From positions 139,406,765-139,470,764 of the forward strand of contig OZ038378.1 in assembly GCA_964036045.1 (NCBI GenBank): a DNA stretch of 64,000 nt, read 5' to 3'. The notes beneath the pieces are model-generated. The model saw only the letters and a list, made by a program, of their open reading frames with translations. It was not told the origin of the DNA and did not search any database. How positions within the stretch are numbered: position 1 is the stretch's first letter; every line of letters starts with the position of its first letter. The DNA comes from Eutreptiella sp. 'Long Island Sound 2002'. Its lineage: Eukaryota; Euglenozoa; Euglenophyceae; Eutreptiales; Eutreptiaceae. The position numbers were made by a program, and so were the translations under genes. Positions 23,221 to 35,449 of this stretch are shown here, piece by piece.

Positions 23221-26200
23221 CGGGGCAAGGGCCGAGGGCACAAGCCTCCACAGCCCCGGCCCGCCCCCACCGAGGCCACTGTCAACCTCCTGGACCTCAA
23301 CCACCCGGCCGTCACATACTCCAAGGACGCCACAGCCGCCCTCAAGGAGCTGGCACAGGGGCCGGGGTGGGTTCCCCACCTCCTCGCCTTCCAGGAACTA
23401 GGCCTACAACGCGACGACCCCCCAGAAACCACCCCCATATATACCCCGGACCAGAAAGCGTACAAATGCTACTGGCACAAGGTAACCCCCCTGTACGCCC
23501 AAACCGGCATCCACGTCCACCTCGTCCACCACCTCACCGTCCCAGGGAGGCTAGGTGTCTATGAGGTCGTCGGGGACCGATGGCAACTCAACCTCATCAA
23601 CGCCCACCTCCCCTTCGGCGACGCCACAGAATCCTTCCTCCAAGCCCTGGCCGAGGCATACCGCCAGATGGCCATGCTCGCCCCCACAATCATCATCGGC
23701 GACATGGACGCCCCACCAGCCCGCGGGCCGAGGGAAACAGGCCACACCCCTGGACCATGCAGTCCCCGACATCATCGAAATGCTGGGGCTCGTGGACCTG
23801 ACGGCCAACCTCGAAGGCCAACCATCCCACTTCCCCCACCAAACAGATGCCGCCCCATCCCGCATTGACGTATGCTATGGCAACCCCACCACCATCATCC
23901 GGGCGGAGGCCCGATATGGACCCCTCCCGCTGGGACCCACAGGCCATAGCCCCCTGCACATCCGCCTCACCATCCCCAACCTTCCCCCCAGCCCCCCAGA
24001 GGATGCGGACCAAGGCCTACCACCCCCCCTGAAGATGCCGCCACTGCATGACAAGCATGCCTGGTCCCAATATCACAGGGCCATAGACCGCGCTTGGCGC
24101 ATCCAACCAGACGCCACCGACCTACTCACAGCCATGCGCACGGCCGCCGTCGCCTGCAGCTTCCAGCAACACCCCCACACAGACGACGACCAACCACCCA
24201 CGGCCCTAGGGGACATGCTCCATGACCTCTGGCATGCAAAGCAACAACTGGCGACCCTCCTCCACACCGACACCACCCAAACCCGCCGCCAGATACACCA
24301 CTGCAGGACGCAGATAGCCCACATCAGGGCAGACCTGCAGCGGTGGCACATCCACAGGCAACAGCGCATCGCCCAGGAACACGAATGGTATGCGCAACAT
24401 GAACTCCCCTACAAGGCCATCCGCCACCTCAACGACGCCATGACCGACACCGGCCACCGCACCATCACCACGGTCCGTCAGGAGGAAGGCTTCCTCACCA
24501 TCGACCCAGCCACAGTGGTCCAAGCCACCCAAGACAGCTTCCTCCGGCAACACACGCCCACCCGAGACACACTGGACCCAGACACCCAGGCCAAAATCGA
24601 CTGCCTCCCTCGGGTCTTCAACAACGCCCAGAGGAGGCAACTGGAAAAGCGCCCCTTCACCATCCACGAAGTCCGGAAGGCCATCCACAGTCTCCGGCAA
24701 CACAAAACCCCAGGCTACGACGGCCTCCGTGCGGAGGCATACTACCACCCCCCCGCCCACCTCCTCTGCATCCTCGCCCACCGCCTCTGGGACATCGTCA
24801 CGGGGCAGACCCCCCTGCCACCAGACTGGGCAAACGTTGTCCGCCCCCTCTACAAAAAAGGGGACTGGGCAAACCCGGACAACTGGCGCCCCATAGTCTG
24901 TGCAGTCACGGAGGTCAAAATCGTCTGGACCATCCTCCTACGCGGCATCCGCCCCCACCTGGACCCCAACATACCAGCCAGCCTCTGGGGGGCCATCCCA
25001 GGCCGGTCCCCACACGAGGCTATCTTCTTCCAGGACACCATCGCCGAGATTGACCCGGTGGACCTCATCATTGCCTTCCTCGACGTCAAAGGAGCCTTCC
25101 CGAACACCCCCTGGCTCCTTCCAGAAGCAGTGGGGAAACGCCTAGGCCCCCCCTTCTACAACTTCGCCTCCGGCTACATCTGCACCCGCAAATACACGGT
25201 CTGCACTGGAGCAGGCCTGTACCCCTTCCTGGAGCCAGGCAGCGGGGTCCCCCAAAGAGGAGCAGAAGGCCCCTTCCTGTACCTTCTCGTGACGCTCCCC
25301 CTGGCCCTCCCAATCGAGCAGGATTACCCGGCCTAAGCACCCTACCCCTTCCTCTCCCCCCTGGTGGGCTTCGCGGACGACACCAACCACACGGTCGCGC
25401 ACACCCCACACGAACCCCATGCCCCGGACCCCGGGCCAACGGTCACCGAACAGGCCAATGACTTACTGGACGTGACCGTCTCCTACCTCTCCGACAACAA
25501 CCTCATCGTCCACCCCACAAGGTCAGTGGCCATGATCAAATGGTCTGCCACACCCCCCTCCCTAGGGCCACAAGGGTCCCCCATGCAAGTTGTGACAACC
25601 ACCACCCACCTCGGGGTAATCCAGGCCGCCAACCCTGAGGACGCCACCCTCCCTCCCAAGTTGCAATCACACCTCACCCATCTCCCCAGATATGCGTCCC
25701 CGACCACCAAGGCCCTCTCCCCGTCCCACCAGAGCCTGGCGTACTACCTCACCGGGGTCTTGAACGCCTCCATAGGCTTCCAAGCACTCCACCTGACACA
25801 CCCCACCACACCCCTCCAGCCGGCCACACGCGCCGTGACCAAGGCACCGGCAGCACACGGGGGCTGGGCCACCTCCATACCCACCCGCGCCATCGGAGCG
25901 GCATGGCCCCACTATGGGGACGCCATACGGGACTAAGTGAAAGCGGCCTACACCAGACACACCGCCCTCCTCCTTCACCGCATGACCCACAACCACTCAC
26001 CGGAGGTCCGCGAGGTCACCACAATCCGCCTCCAAGCCGCACAACGGGCCCATAACACATGCCCGCGCTGGGTACTCCACGAGACGGGCATGCCCACCGA
26101 CATGAACACGCGCCTGTGGAACCACCTGCAGCTTCTCCTCCCATCCCCACACCACGCCATACTCACCAACCACGCGTGCCCAGAGGAAGGGCCTCTAGCG

Positions 26201-26520
26201 GTCCTCTGCGGGGACCTCCACCGTCACCCCAAGGGCACCATCCACACCATAGACCGTGTCGGGGCCTCCATCACCGTAGTATACGTCACCCTCCCCCAAA
26301 TGCGGGTCCTGCACCACAGCGGGGCACACCACTTTCCCTTTCTACAGCTTCCCGAAGACGCAGACAGCACGAGCAGCGGGACACACTCTGCCGGGAAGCA
26401 AAGACATGCGAGCAGCGTACCGAGATTTCAAAAAGCAACGACCCCGACCCATCCCAGCGACCCCGCCCTACGCACCCACCGGCTCGAAACACGAACCCGT
26501 CCTCCCGGTGACGGGCCCAG
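23221..26520 (+). pseudogene. AP-type endonuclease plus reverse transcriptase of a non-LTR retrotransposon
   Basis: Endonuclease blocks in order: 'LLAFQELGL' (catalytic Glu), 'LINAHLPFG', 'IIIGDMDAP' (GDxNA-like), then after a frameshift near 23750 'SRIDVCYGNP' and 'GHSPLHIRL' (usual SDH replaced). Reverse transcriptase (frame of 23555): 'RPLYKKGDWANPDNWRPI', 'GAIPGRSPHEA', motif A 'IIAFLDVKGAFPN', motif B 'GSGVPQRGAEGPF', a TAA at 25334, then motif C 'GFADDTN' (25364) in the same frame. A second TAA at 25934 precedes the thumb region. Domain order and motifs are diagnostic of a LINE-type element that copies at nicked DNA. The stops make this copy inactive unless they are bypassed. Confidence 0.88.
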
Positions 26521-28498
26521 TCCCACCACTAACCCTACTACTGGCCCCGAATGAAGCCAAACCGGTGCAGACCACCGTCATCCACCACTGGGCAAAATGG
26601 CGGATACCGAAACACCACATGACCGCCCGAGACCTACAACGGGTCCCCCATGACTCCCAGAGCATGCCACGCACATGTTGGGCCTGTGACCCCGAGGCAC
26701 CAACCACACCATGGCCCGTACTACACCTCATAGCACGCCACCACACCCACCCCACAACGCACCTACCACCACAGGCCTGGGCATGGGTAGCCCCATGGTT
26801 CCACCGCACCGACACTAACCCCACGGTAGCGTGGAAGCCCGACCACGCGCCCAAATGGCTCTTCACCACTACACCCACCTGGCCCCGCCCCGACCCGGCA
26901 GGGGTCGCCATCTGTTACAGCATGTACGAGCCAGGCAGAACGGGCAAGCACGAGCACCCCTACTATCCGCTCCACCACTCCTGCCACACACCGGAGCACC
27001 GAACACAAACCCTCACATGCCACGACCTAAACCCAGACACAGCCTACATCCTCCACTACATCTACTCCTACCTCACACAAGGACAGCCGGAGCAGGGACT
27101 CATAGCCATGTCCCCCCAAGCGAAACACATCATCTCCAAAGGAATAGGGGTGTACGCCACCCCGATCCTGCAGCCCACAACCCTAGTAGCCCACCTCACC
27201 ACGGGCCTCGCCATATACGCCTACCTGCCCATGATCCCATGCCGCCTCCCACAACCATCACCGGCGGACCGGCCCTCACGCCGATCACCGGGGGGGCCAC
27301 CCTGCAACTAACCCATACCTGGGGACACTACCACATGGACCACCACACCTTCCACACCACCTATGGGGCCTCCTCCCACGGGGAGCTAGGGGCCACCGCC
27401 GACGCCATCGCCGAGATCGCGGCCCACGTACCCGCTCACCTCCCGCACATCATCCGCGTCTGGTTCGTGGTAGACGCCACTGTCGACACACACCTGCTCC
27501 TCCGCATAGCAAGGCAACCACTTCACAAAGCCACCGCGACGAGCCTCGGCACCCAGGCACTGCTGCTCTGGAAAGCCCTTCGCAGCCTTCCCCCCTACGT
27601 CCAACTCCACATCGTGAAACAAGAGTCCCAGAGACACCAATACGGAAATGGTAAGGTCGACAACCAGGCAGTACACCAGCGCACAACGCACCTACCAACC
27701 CTCCAGACCCCTGACCTCGGCAGAAACCACACACACCTCCAACACATACCCCCCGTACTCGAGCCTCATCAGACCCCGGACTGAGTACCAGAGGACGCCC
27801 CCAATTCCTCCCACGACAGAGCATACCACTACCCCAACCCCATCCAACATCTCGCCCGCGTGCTCGGCGACGCAGACAGCCGGGCGCACATCCAGGAGCT
27901 CCAGGACAGACTGCGAATCCCCCTCTACCGCTCAGCATTGCGCCCAGCAAACGTCCCAGCCCACCTCCAAAGACGACGCATCCAGCTCCTCAGGGAGCAA
28001 CTACAATTCCTCACCAGGGTCGCCAGATGGCTCGCCTGCAAGCACATCCACGTCCCTGAAGAACACACCCGTTGCCCGTGCGACCACACCACCCCGGAAG
28101 ACTGGGAACACTTCAAGAAATGCCCCCTCCATACAGGCAGGGACACGCTAGTGGGCTGGTCCCCGGCGGAAACCCTACGACGGCACGAAGGATGGCCAAC
28201 CCACAGCCACGCACACCAGGCCACCGAACACCTCTTCCGGGATCCCCTGGTCAAAGAAGCCACCATGAGAGGGGCGGTGACACACGCCCTGCACCGACAC
28301 CTCACCAAACACACGGAAAGCCCCCTGGAGGGAGCAGCGCACCCCCAGCTAGGGGCAGTCCGCAGAGCAGCGGCCCAAATGGTACACCGCAAACACCTCT
28401 TGTTAACACACGCGGAGCAACTCACCGACCCCAGCGCCAGGGAACACATGCAGCGTCTCATCCATTACCATGCCATGCATGACCCACACGTCCACTAA
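26521..28498 (+). pseudogene. Connector, RNase H and zinc-knuckle region of the non-LTR element
   Basis: The path shifts to the frame of 26406 until about 27240, then to that of 26831. RNase H signatures: 'HTWGHYHMD' region, 'TYGASSHGELGATADAI' (catalytic Glu), 'VWFVVDATVD' (Asp) and 'GNGKVDNQA' near 27647 (last Asp). A TGA at 27782 interrupts, and the same frame resumes to 28498. There 'RCPCDHTTPEDWEHFKKCP' (about 28070-28130) matches the Cys-His zinc knuckle at the C-terminus of many LINE proteins. Presence of RNase H puts the element near the I/R1/L1-like clades that keep this domain; the exact clade needs a tree. Confidence 0.75.
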
Positions 28499-28579
28499 CC
28501 CACTCCGCGCCCCGCACGCGCCCCCCATCTCCATCCGCAGGCCTCCAAGACACCACCACGGCGCCCCAAAGCCCATTTC

Positions 28580-29760
28580 TCACTCAAGAAGCCACCCGGC
28601 ACCGCCCAGCCCGGCGTGCCCCAACCAGGGCCAACCATACGTCCTCGTAGAGGCGCAAGACCCCGGCAACCCATCCAGCCCACCCCCCCTGGACCCGGGG
28701 CAGCCCCCCCTCACACCGGCCACCATCCGCGACCCCGACCTCCTCCGAGCAACCCTCCAAGGCAGGGCCCCGACCGCCCCCCTGGGCTGGTACCGCCTAC
28801 AAGAGGACTGGACCAAGCTCACCGTCAAAGCCCTCCGGGACCTGACCACCCCAGGCAACAGCCTCCACGAGGCCATCGTAGACCTCGTACTCTGGCGAAC
28901 TCGCAAACACACCCAGGGCCAGCACATCTGGATCCCCCCCATCGAGTAGGGCCAGGCCCTGACACACGACACCGACATCAACGTCACGCGTCGAGGGACC
29001 GTACGCCTACGACGGGCCCCAGCAGAGAAGGACAACCCAGAGGACCCAAACCACCCGGAGCAGTGGGAACAGGCCACCGCACCAACCCGCGACACCGCCC
29101 TCCGCCCCGCCGGCCTCTGCACCCCAGACGACGACCTCCCCCCCCCACCTACAGACAGTGACCACCCCCCACCGGAGGTTTGGGTTACAGTCCTCGAGCG
29201 ACGGGCACTAATACGTGATAGCCGCTACGGCTACGTCTCCCGGCCCGCAATGGCTCGTCAAAGGGACAGACACCATGCTCGCCCCAGAGACCGCCCCACC
29301 AGGGGCAGTAGGGAACCCCACCACCCAGCACAGGGTCCTCAGGGGCGTCCTCCAGCCAGGGGACAAGCCCCCAGCCCGCGCCCTGGCCCAAATCACCTCA
29401 GGGAAGGCGGGCTACCACCTGGGATTGGCCATGCTCTGCCTGACCCACCGGACCCAGCGCCGCTGGCCATCCACGGGGACCGTGCCCTGGATTTGGGCAA
29501 TCCCCACCGCCCACACACAAAACGAGGCGGGCCCAGACACGTGGCCAAAACCCCCCCCCAGACCGCAGCAATCCCACACCTGCGGGTACCATGCCATCCA
29601 CAGGGTCCTCAGCCGCGTGGGTCTTAGCCCAAAGCTAGCACACCCCCTTCCAACCACTGACCAAGAGGTCCACCAGATACCCAAGCTCGTCTGCGAAATC
29701 CTTGCCGCGGCAGCAGAAGACGGCAAGCTTCTCCTCCAAACCGCCCGGCGTACAACTGGC
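28580..29760 (+). pseudogene. Possible Ulp1/C48-like cysteine protease domain
   Basis: Two frames joined near 29230. The N-terminal piece 'TKLTVKALRDLTTPGNSLHEAIVDLVLWRTR' (about 28810-28900) resembles the Ulp1 entry motif (L..LNDxVIDFYL). A TAG at 28947 follows. In the next frame, 'GYHLGLAMLCL' (29410-29440) fits the catalytic His block (HWxLxVI), and 'PQQSHTCGYHAIHRVL' (29565-29610) fits the Gln-x(4-5)-Cys-Gly block. The catalytic Asp between them is not assigned. Cysteine proteases of OTU or Ulp1 type are known in some retroelements, so the setting is plausible. The match is by motif only. Confidence 0.4.
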
Positions 29761-32431
29761 GGCGCAAGCGCGCTGCAGCGAGCGGACAGATACACCGACA
29801 CAACACACCCCACCGCACGATCCCCGCCCATGCCCCTCCCCTCTCGCTGCTCACCCGGAGACCCACACACGCCCACCATCGCGCGCACCCCCGGGCCCCG
29901 CGACACGGGCCTCCCCCACCCGCCCGAACACCAGCACACGCCCGCCTACCACCCACCCGCCGGACACCTCTCACCACCCCCCACACTCGACAACCCGCGT
30001 ACACCCGCCGAGAGGAGCCCCGCGCCCCGGGGCACGCCAACCCCACCGAGTGGCCCGCCGACGCCCGCCGCACACACCCCAGAAGACCCAGGCTCACCCC
30101 CCCCGGCCCCTGAATGCAGCCCACGTGAACTGTTCCCCCCCGCGGACGCCAACCCACACAACCTCACACATTGCAGGACCCCAGCCCAGCCAAGCCGAGA
30201 AGGAGAAGGCCACAGCCCCCCGACTCCCTCCCCCGCCGCTGCTGACCAGATCGGCCTGCCGGGCCGCCAGGTCACCAGCAGGCCCCCCCAACCGCCCGCC
30301 CCCAACCTACAGCCCGAGGACATGCCCTCCATCCTCCCCGCCGTGGCCGCAGCGGGAGCTGCCGCCCGGAAGCCCGCCCGCATCACAGCCCAGCCCGCGT
30401 CCACCACCTCCTCCTCATCCTCAGCCTCATCCACCTCCTCCACCTCATCCTCCGACCCCCCCCTCCCCGCCGCCCTCATCCTCAAGGCCACGGCAAAAGC
30501 CAAAGCTGCAGCCGCACGCACCGACCCCCCGATCCCCACACAGGCGACTCAGGCACCCCGGCAACGCACCGGGAAGACCCCCGACCCGACATCGGCGCCC
30601 TCACACCTCCGAACAGAGGTCCTCCTCACCCTGGAACCGGACCCCAACCCCAAACCCGACCCCAAACCCAAACCGGCGCTCAAGCGAGCACACACAACAC
30701 CACAAACGCAACGACACAAACCCAACCGACACCGCCCTAACCCAAACCCTAACCCAAGTCAGGACCCCCCACCCACCACAATCCACGCCCCCCTCCGACC
30801 GGCAGCCACCACCACCGCAGAGGCGGCCACCCAACACGACCCCGTCCAAACCCTCGTCAACATCCCCGTCACCAAGCGCCCCGTCATCCATCCCCCACAA
30901 ACCACCACCACCGCCGGCCAAACCGACCCAGGGACGTGGGACCCCTCGACCACCGTCACCGTCAAGCCCGGCCCCCGACCCGCCCCCCCTGCCCACCACA
31001 TAGTGCAGCCCCAGGGGCTGTGCACGAAGCCCGACCCCTAACACCCACAAGGGGGACCCAAATACCCACAAGGGGTCCAAGGGCCATACCCGCAACACCA
31101 ACCCCACCACTACCAACGCCACCACCACCAGCGGCCCCACCACCGCCACCACCAACACCACCGCCAACACTACCACTGCCCATTACCCTACCCCACCGGG
31201 CCACAACCCCCCTTGCACGAACAGCACCAGCGAGTGGGATGGCAGCCACCGAGCGCTCCACCCGCATACCCCGCCTACCACCAGGGGCCACCCCCCCCGT
31301 ACCAGCCAGCCCCCCCGTACCAGGAACCGTATCCCCCCGGCCACCACGTCCACGCCAAAGGGGCCCCCCGGGCCCAACCCCGCTAAGGACAGTCACTCGA
31401 CCAATACCACCAGCCGCTGCCGCCACCACACCCCTACGTTGCGGATCCATGGACGACGGGGGACCCCTCCCCCCCCCAGTACCAGCCTGCACCACGCGAG
31501 GCCCCCAAGGACCCGCCGACGCCTCCTGACTGGCCCGACTCGAGCGATGAGGCCCGGTCCCGCAAACGGCGGCGCTCCCGCTCCTCCCCCGCACGGCACA
31601 CTCGCCCTTGGCGCCCATACTCCGCACACCGCCACCGCGCCTGAACCACCCACTCGCGCCGCTCCCCCTCCCCCAGGTGCCACCACGACCCCCCGGGACC
31701 CCGCTCCCGCCGCTCCCAGTCTCCTGGGAGCCACCACGAGCGCCACTGCCGCCCCATGTCCACCTCCCCCCCCCCCCCTCAGGCCGTACACGACCCCCAA
31801 CCCCAGCCCCCGCCACCACCGCTCCCGCTCCCCCTGGCGCCGCCAGGCACGCCACCGCCGCCCCAGGCCCACCTCCCCCTCCCCCCACAGGCCCCGCCGG
31901 GCTCCCCGTTCCCCCCGCCGCCCATACCAACCCAACAGCCCCAGCCCCCGCCACCACCACTCCCGCTCCCCCAGACGCCACCAAGCGTGCCACCGCCGCC
32001 CCATGTCCACCTCCCCCCCCTGTTCCCCCCTCCGCCCGTACCCGTCCTCCACCCCCAGCCCCCGCCACTGCCGCTCCCGCTCCCCCAGGCACCGCCACCC
32101 CCACCACCACCACAGGTCCATGTCCTCCCCCTGCCGCTCCAGGAACTCGGGCACGGACCCCTCCCCCCCCCAGGCCCCCACCCACCTCGCCTGGTGGTCT
32201 GCCCCCGCTTTGCAGGAGCTCCGCCGCTGGGTGAAGTGGGCCGGGGGAGCGGGAAGGCACGATGGGGTGCACATGGTGCATACCTTCGAGGAGATGCGCA
32301 CCCGCACCCCCGCCGACCCCAACGAGGCCGCCCCGGAGGCCATCATGCCGCAAGCGGCATGGGAGGCCCTCCTCCACGATGCGGTCCAGGGCCTCTGCCC
32401 CCCCTACACCCCCCAAGCCCTCCGCCAATGA
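29761..32431 (+). pseudogene. Disordered Pro-rich and RS-like C-terminal region of the giant ORF path
   Basis: The frame of 29215 continues through TAA at 31039 and 31384 as a Pro/Thr/Gln/Tyr-rich tail ('PPYQPAPPYQEPYPPGHH'), then an Arg/Ser-rich segment ('SRKRRRSRSSPARH'). The path switches to the frame of 31439, which holds repeated 'RSRSP' and 'HSRSPRRH' units. It ends in a compact segment of normal composition ('LQELRRWVKWAGG', 'MPQAAWEALLHDAVQGLCPPY') with stop at 32429. RS-type repeats are typical of proteins that bind RNA or splicing factors. Whether this belonged to the retroelement or to a neighbour cannot be told. Confidence 0.35.
31795..32130. repeat. Minisatellite inside the RS/Pro-rich region
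   Basis: 'ccccagcccccgccac' followed by 'cgctcccgctccc'-type sequence recurs at about 31798, 31938 and 32053, spaced 110-140 bp, with intervening 'gccaccgccgcccca'. Confidence 0.75.
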
Positions 32432-34983
32432 CTCCCGGCCACCCATCCCCAGGCCTGGGCCATCGGCGCCCCCGCCCCACCCCGCCACCGCCACACCAGG
32501 AAGGGGAAGGACAAGGGCAAGGGGAGGGCAAGGGACACCAGGGGCACTCAGGCAAGAGGGCACGGAGGGGCCCCAAGTGGGGGCAGGCACCTATAGGGAC
32601 AGGGCACCGGAAGAGACACCACATGGGGGCAGGAAACCACCAGAGAACCAGGAAGGGGCAGGAGCGGGGACCAAGGCACGGAGGAAAAGGGCACCACGGC
32701 AAACTCACGACCCACACCCAGGAGGGGCATACCACGTCGGGGGGACCAGCGCCGCCCCACCCCCACCGAACGCCGCACGACTCCCGGGGGCGAACCCCCT
32801 AACGCGCACCGCCGAAGCAAGCATCGGACGCCGTACAGAACACACCAGCGCACACCCACCAGCCACCAGAAACCACACGGGGAATGGAGGGCACACCTAC
32901 ACGGGGAGAACAGGCCAGAACCACAGAGGAAGCCGCAGGGAACACCGCCGCACGGCGCACCACCACGCCCTCAACGCCAGGCAACGACCCTGGCCGCCAT
33001 AAGGGCCACCTCACAGGCACGGGAAGAGAACGAAGGCACGGCGACAGCGACCAGGGCTAGGGACCGGGACCCCCAGAGGACACGGGACCAAGGCACAGGC
33101 CCCCAGGGAGGGCAACCCCACGGACGCCTACCAAACCCACCACCCCAAGCGGCACGCCCAAGCCCCCACAGCACGGACCCAGCGAGACACCCACACCTAA
33201 CCGCACCCCCCAGCCACCAGCAAGCCACACTCCGGCTTGCACTCCGCACCAAGACACAGGCCAAGCTGACCTCCACTGACCCACCACGGCACAACGCGAG
33301 ACCAGGGCACACCGCACCACGGCGCGCCACAGTGCAACGCGCCACAGCAAGACACGACGCGACGCGGCACAGAGCAGCACAACACGGCACGACTGACCCT
33401 AACCTAAAGGACTAACCTAAGCAAGCCACCGCACACCTCGGAAGGCGCTGCACCAGCACGCCACACACCGCCACCGCAGGCCACACACGGGGCCACCGCG
33501 CGCCAGGCAACAACGGTGGCGGACCACCCAGAAGGTTCAAACCGGCACCGCAGAGGGGAAAGGACACGAACAACCCCAGCCCCCTAACCCAGAGCCACAC
33601 GCAGCCGCCTGGCGCAGCCGCCCAGCCGGCAGAGCTAGGACCTAACCCGGCAGGAAGGGGCGCCGAGCCCAACGTGTACATGGCCCACCCGACCCATGGG
33701 GCCGGAACACGGCCAGAGAGAACGCAACCACCAACAGCAGCCTGGAAGACCACACTGAATGCAGGCCAGTGCGTGCGCCAGCCCAGGGAGGGCAGAGAGA
33801 GGAACAGGAAGCCCCCCCCCCCAAAAAAAACAAAAAACAAAAACAGGGGGGGGAGGGGGGGGGGCGCGAAAACAGCCCACAGCCACCAAACCGCCCGCCA
33901 ACACCACAAGAGGCAGCCAAACCCCCCAACCAGAAGGCACCGAAGACAGGACCCCCAAAGAGGCACAGGGGGACCACCGTGCCAAAACCGGCAACACGAA
34001 GCCAGGAACAGCGGCCCACCAGGAAAAGGGACACCGAAACATGCAGACACACACCACGAAAAAAAAAAAGAGCCAGTGGCCCAGCCCGGAAGAAAGGGGA
34101 TGGGGGGACAGGGACCACAAGACCCGGGACAGGGACACCCAGCAACCAACACCACAAAGCCAAACCAAGAAAAAAAGGACAAAAAACACACCCCAACAAC
34201 CCAGCTAAGAAGGGCGGGGCACAGCCGAGACCCGGGCCGAGCACGCACGCCCACACCGCACACTGGAACCGGAAACGGCGGGGGGCAAGCGGAGCGCGCA
34301 CGAAACCACACACGTCCCATAAGCAGGCCGAAACCTAAGCCCAACCACGAAAACCCCAAACAGCCGGCAAAAGAGGGATAATACCACAAACCGTGGCCAA
34401 ACACACCCACCCAAGACCCCAGCCAGGACTGGCGGGGTTAACAAAACCCACACCCAACCGCAACCCGGACCCAAACACAAACACCGCACAACAGTAGGAA
34501 ACCCAGTGCCCACAGACCGGGCACTGAGGCAGCCCGTGCCATGCAGGTGACCCGGCCAAACGAGATCCGGAGACCGGGGGTAAGGCTGCATCCTAAGGCC
34601 TGCGCTGCTTGGGGACTCGAGGCGGAGCGTGCGACGGCCAAGCGCCTCGGAACCCTAGTACCAAGAACGTGCATGCATGCCTTGGGAACAAGATACGCCA
34701 GGAAGTCCGGTGAACCTCTAGGATTCCGCCCAAAGGAGGGGACGTGCGCAAGCACGAGGGCACACCCTCCTGGCGAGACAAGCGCGTCACGCCGGCGGCG
34801 ATCAGCCCTCCCGGTGTTGCCCAGGGCTGCTTTGTTGGGGGCCAACAGTCAGGTCTAGCAGGATGTAAGCCGCCTCCCCTCTTCACGCGCGGAGCCTCCT
34901 CCTGTTCGTCACAGGGGCGACACCAGGGGGAGCCAAGGGGCGCCTCTCCACGACCGAGTGCACCTACCTACCTACCTTAACCT
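32432..34983 (+). other. 3' untranslated region of the inserted element, (ACCT)n end
   Basis: No coding frame is convincing. It includes G/A-rich and purine-rich blocks (33785-33870 with long C, A and G runs) and a hairpin-motif variant near 34424. The last bases read ACCTACCTACCTACCT (about 34962-34977), then 'taac', and the right direct repeat begins. A short tandem tail at the 3' end is usual for several LINE clades. Confidence 0.55.
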
Positions 34984-35410
34984 CCTGCCCCCTTCGTGTT
35001 GATGTTGATGGTCACCCTTCATATGAGGAGTGCCCATTGCGGCAAATGCACGCTAACCCTTTGCATCCTGTGGGCAGGGATGGGACTTTCTTTGCTTGTC
35101 CCCCCGGTTCATTGGTGGTTTGGCGGGGTTTGATTGGTGGTGTTGCTTTGGCCTCCACCGATGCCACAATTTGCGTGGTTTTGCACTGGTTTGCTCTTGG
35201 GCACAAGCACCACCCCATGGATGTTGCACTGGCGGATAGCTACGGTTGGGGGATGTGGTGGCCATTCAAGGTCATCTCAAGAAAGAAGTAGTCGAAGCCA
35301 AAGCCCAGGCCAAAGTCAAGGAAGGGCAAGGAGAAGGCCGTCGAAGAAGTTCAAGAAGTGGGGGAGGAACAAGAGGAGAAGAATGAGCTGTGGTGCATCT
35401 GCAATCAGGT
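34984..35410 (+). pseudogene. Duplicate of the PHD-start exon, with a stop
   Basis: Same protein as 8437-8862. A substitution creates TAG at 35289 right after 'VISRKK', before the Lys/Glu-rich part. The frame beyond still ends 'ELWCICNQ' at a CAG|GTAATT joint. The start of the gene is missing here because the duplicated block begins inside it. Confidence 0.5.
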
Positions 35411-35449
35411 AATTCTTGTGGGCCGTGGGCATGGGAGGAAGTGTGTTGT

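Larger units (their letters stand above)
9611..34983 (+). mobile_element. 25.4-kb C/A-rich insertion carrying a giant non-LTR retrotransposon
   Basis: Bounded exactly by the inner edges of the two 1.18-kb direct repeats. The plus strand is strikingly rich in C and A throughout. It contains a repeat-dominated left part (9611-19332), a 13-kb retroelement reading path (19333-32431) with endonuclease, reverse transcriptase, RNase H and zinc-knuckle blocks, and a 2.5-kb 3' region ending in (ACCT)n at 34963-34978. A short tandem repeat at the 3' end and coding on one strand fit a non-LTR element inserted by target-primed reverse transcription. Whether the whole 25 kb moved as one unit, or the left part is separate nested material, cannot be decided by eye. 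Confidence 0.6.

Noticed and set aside
22586-23564. Antisense and alternate-frame ORFs over the ORF1/endonuclease region
   Set aside because: The endonuclease motifs fix the plus-strand frame here. The others are shadows.
30735-30765. Telomere-like CCCTAACCCAAACCCTAACCC
   Set aside because: Only about three units, inside a Pro/Asn/Lys-rich coding stretch of similar composition. It is not an interstitial telomere array.
19333-31644. In-frame TAA/TAG/TGA as evidence of a reassigned genetic code
   Set aside because: All three stops occur in the decayed element, whereas the intact gypsy gag and pol (about 2,460 codons) contain no internal TAA or TAG, which argues for the standard code.
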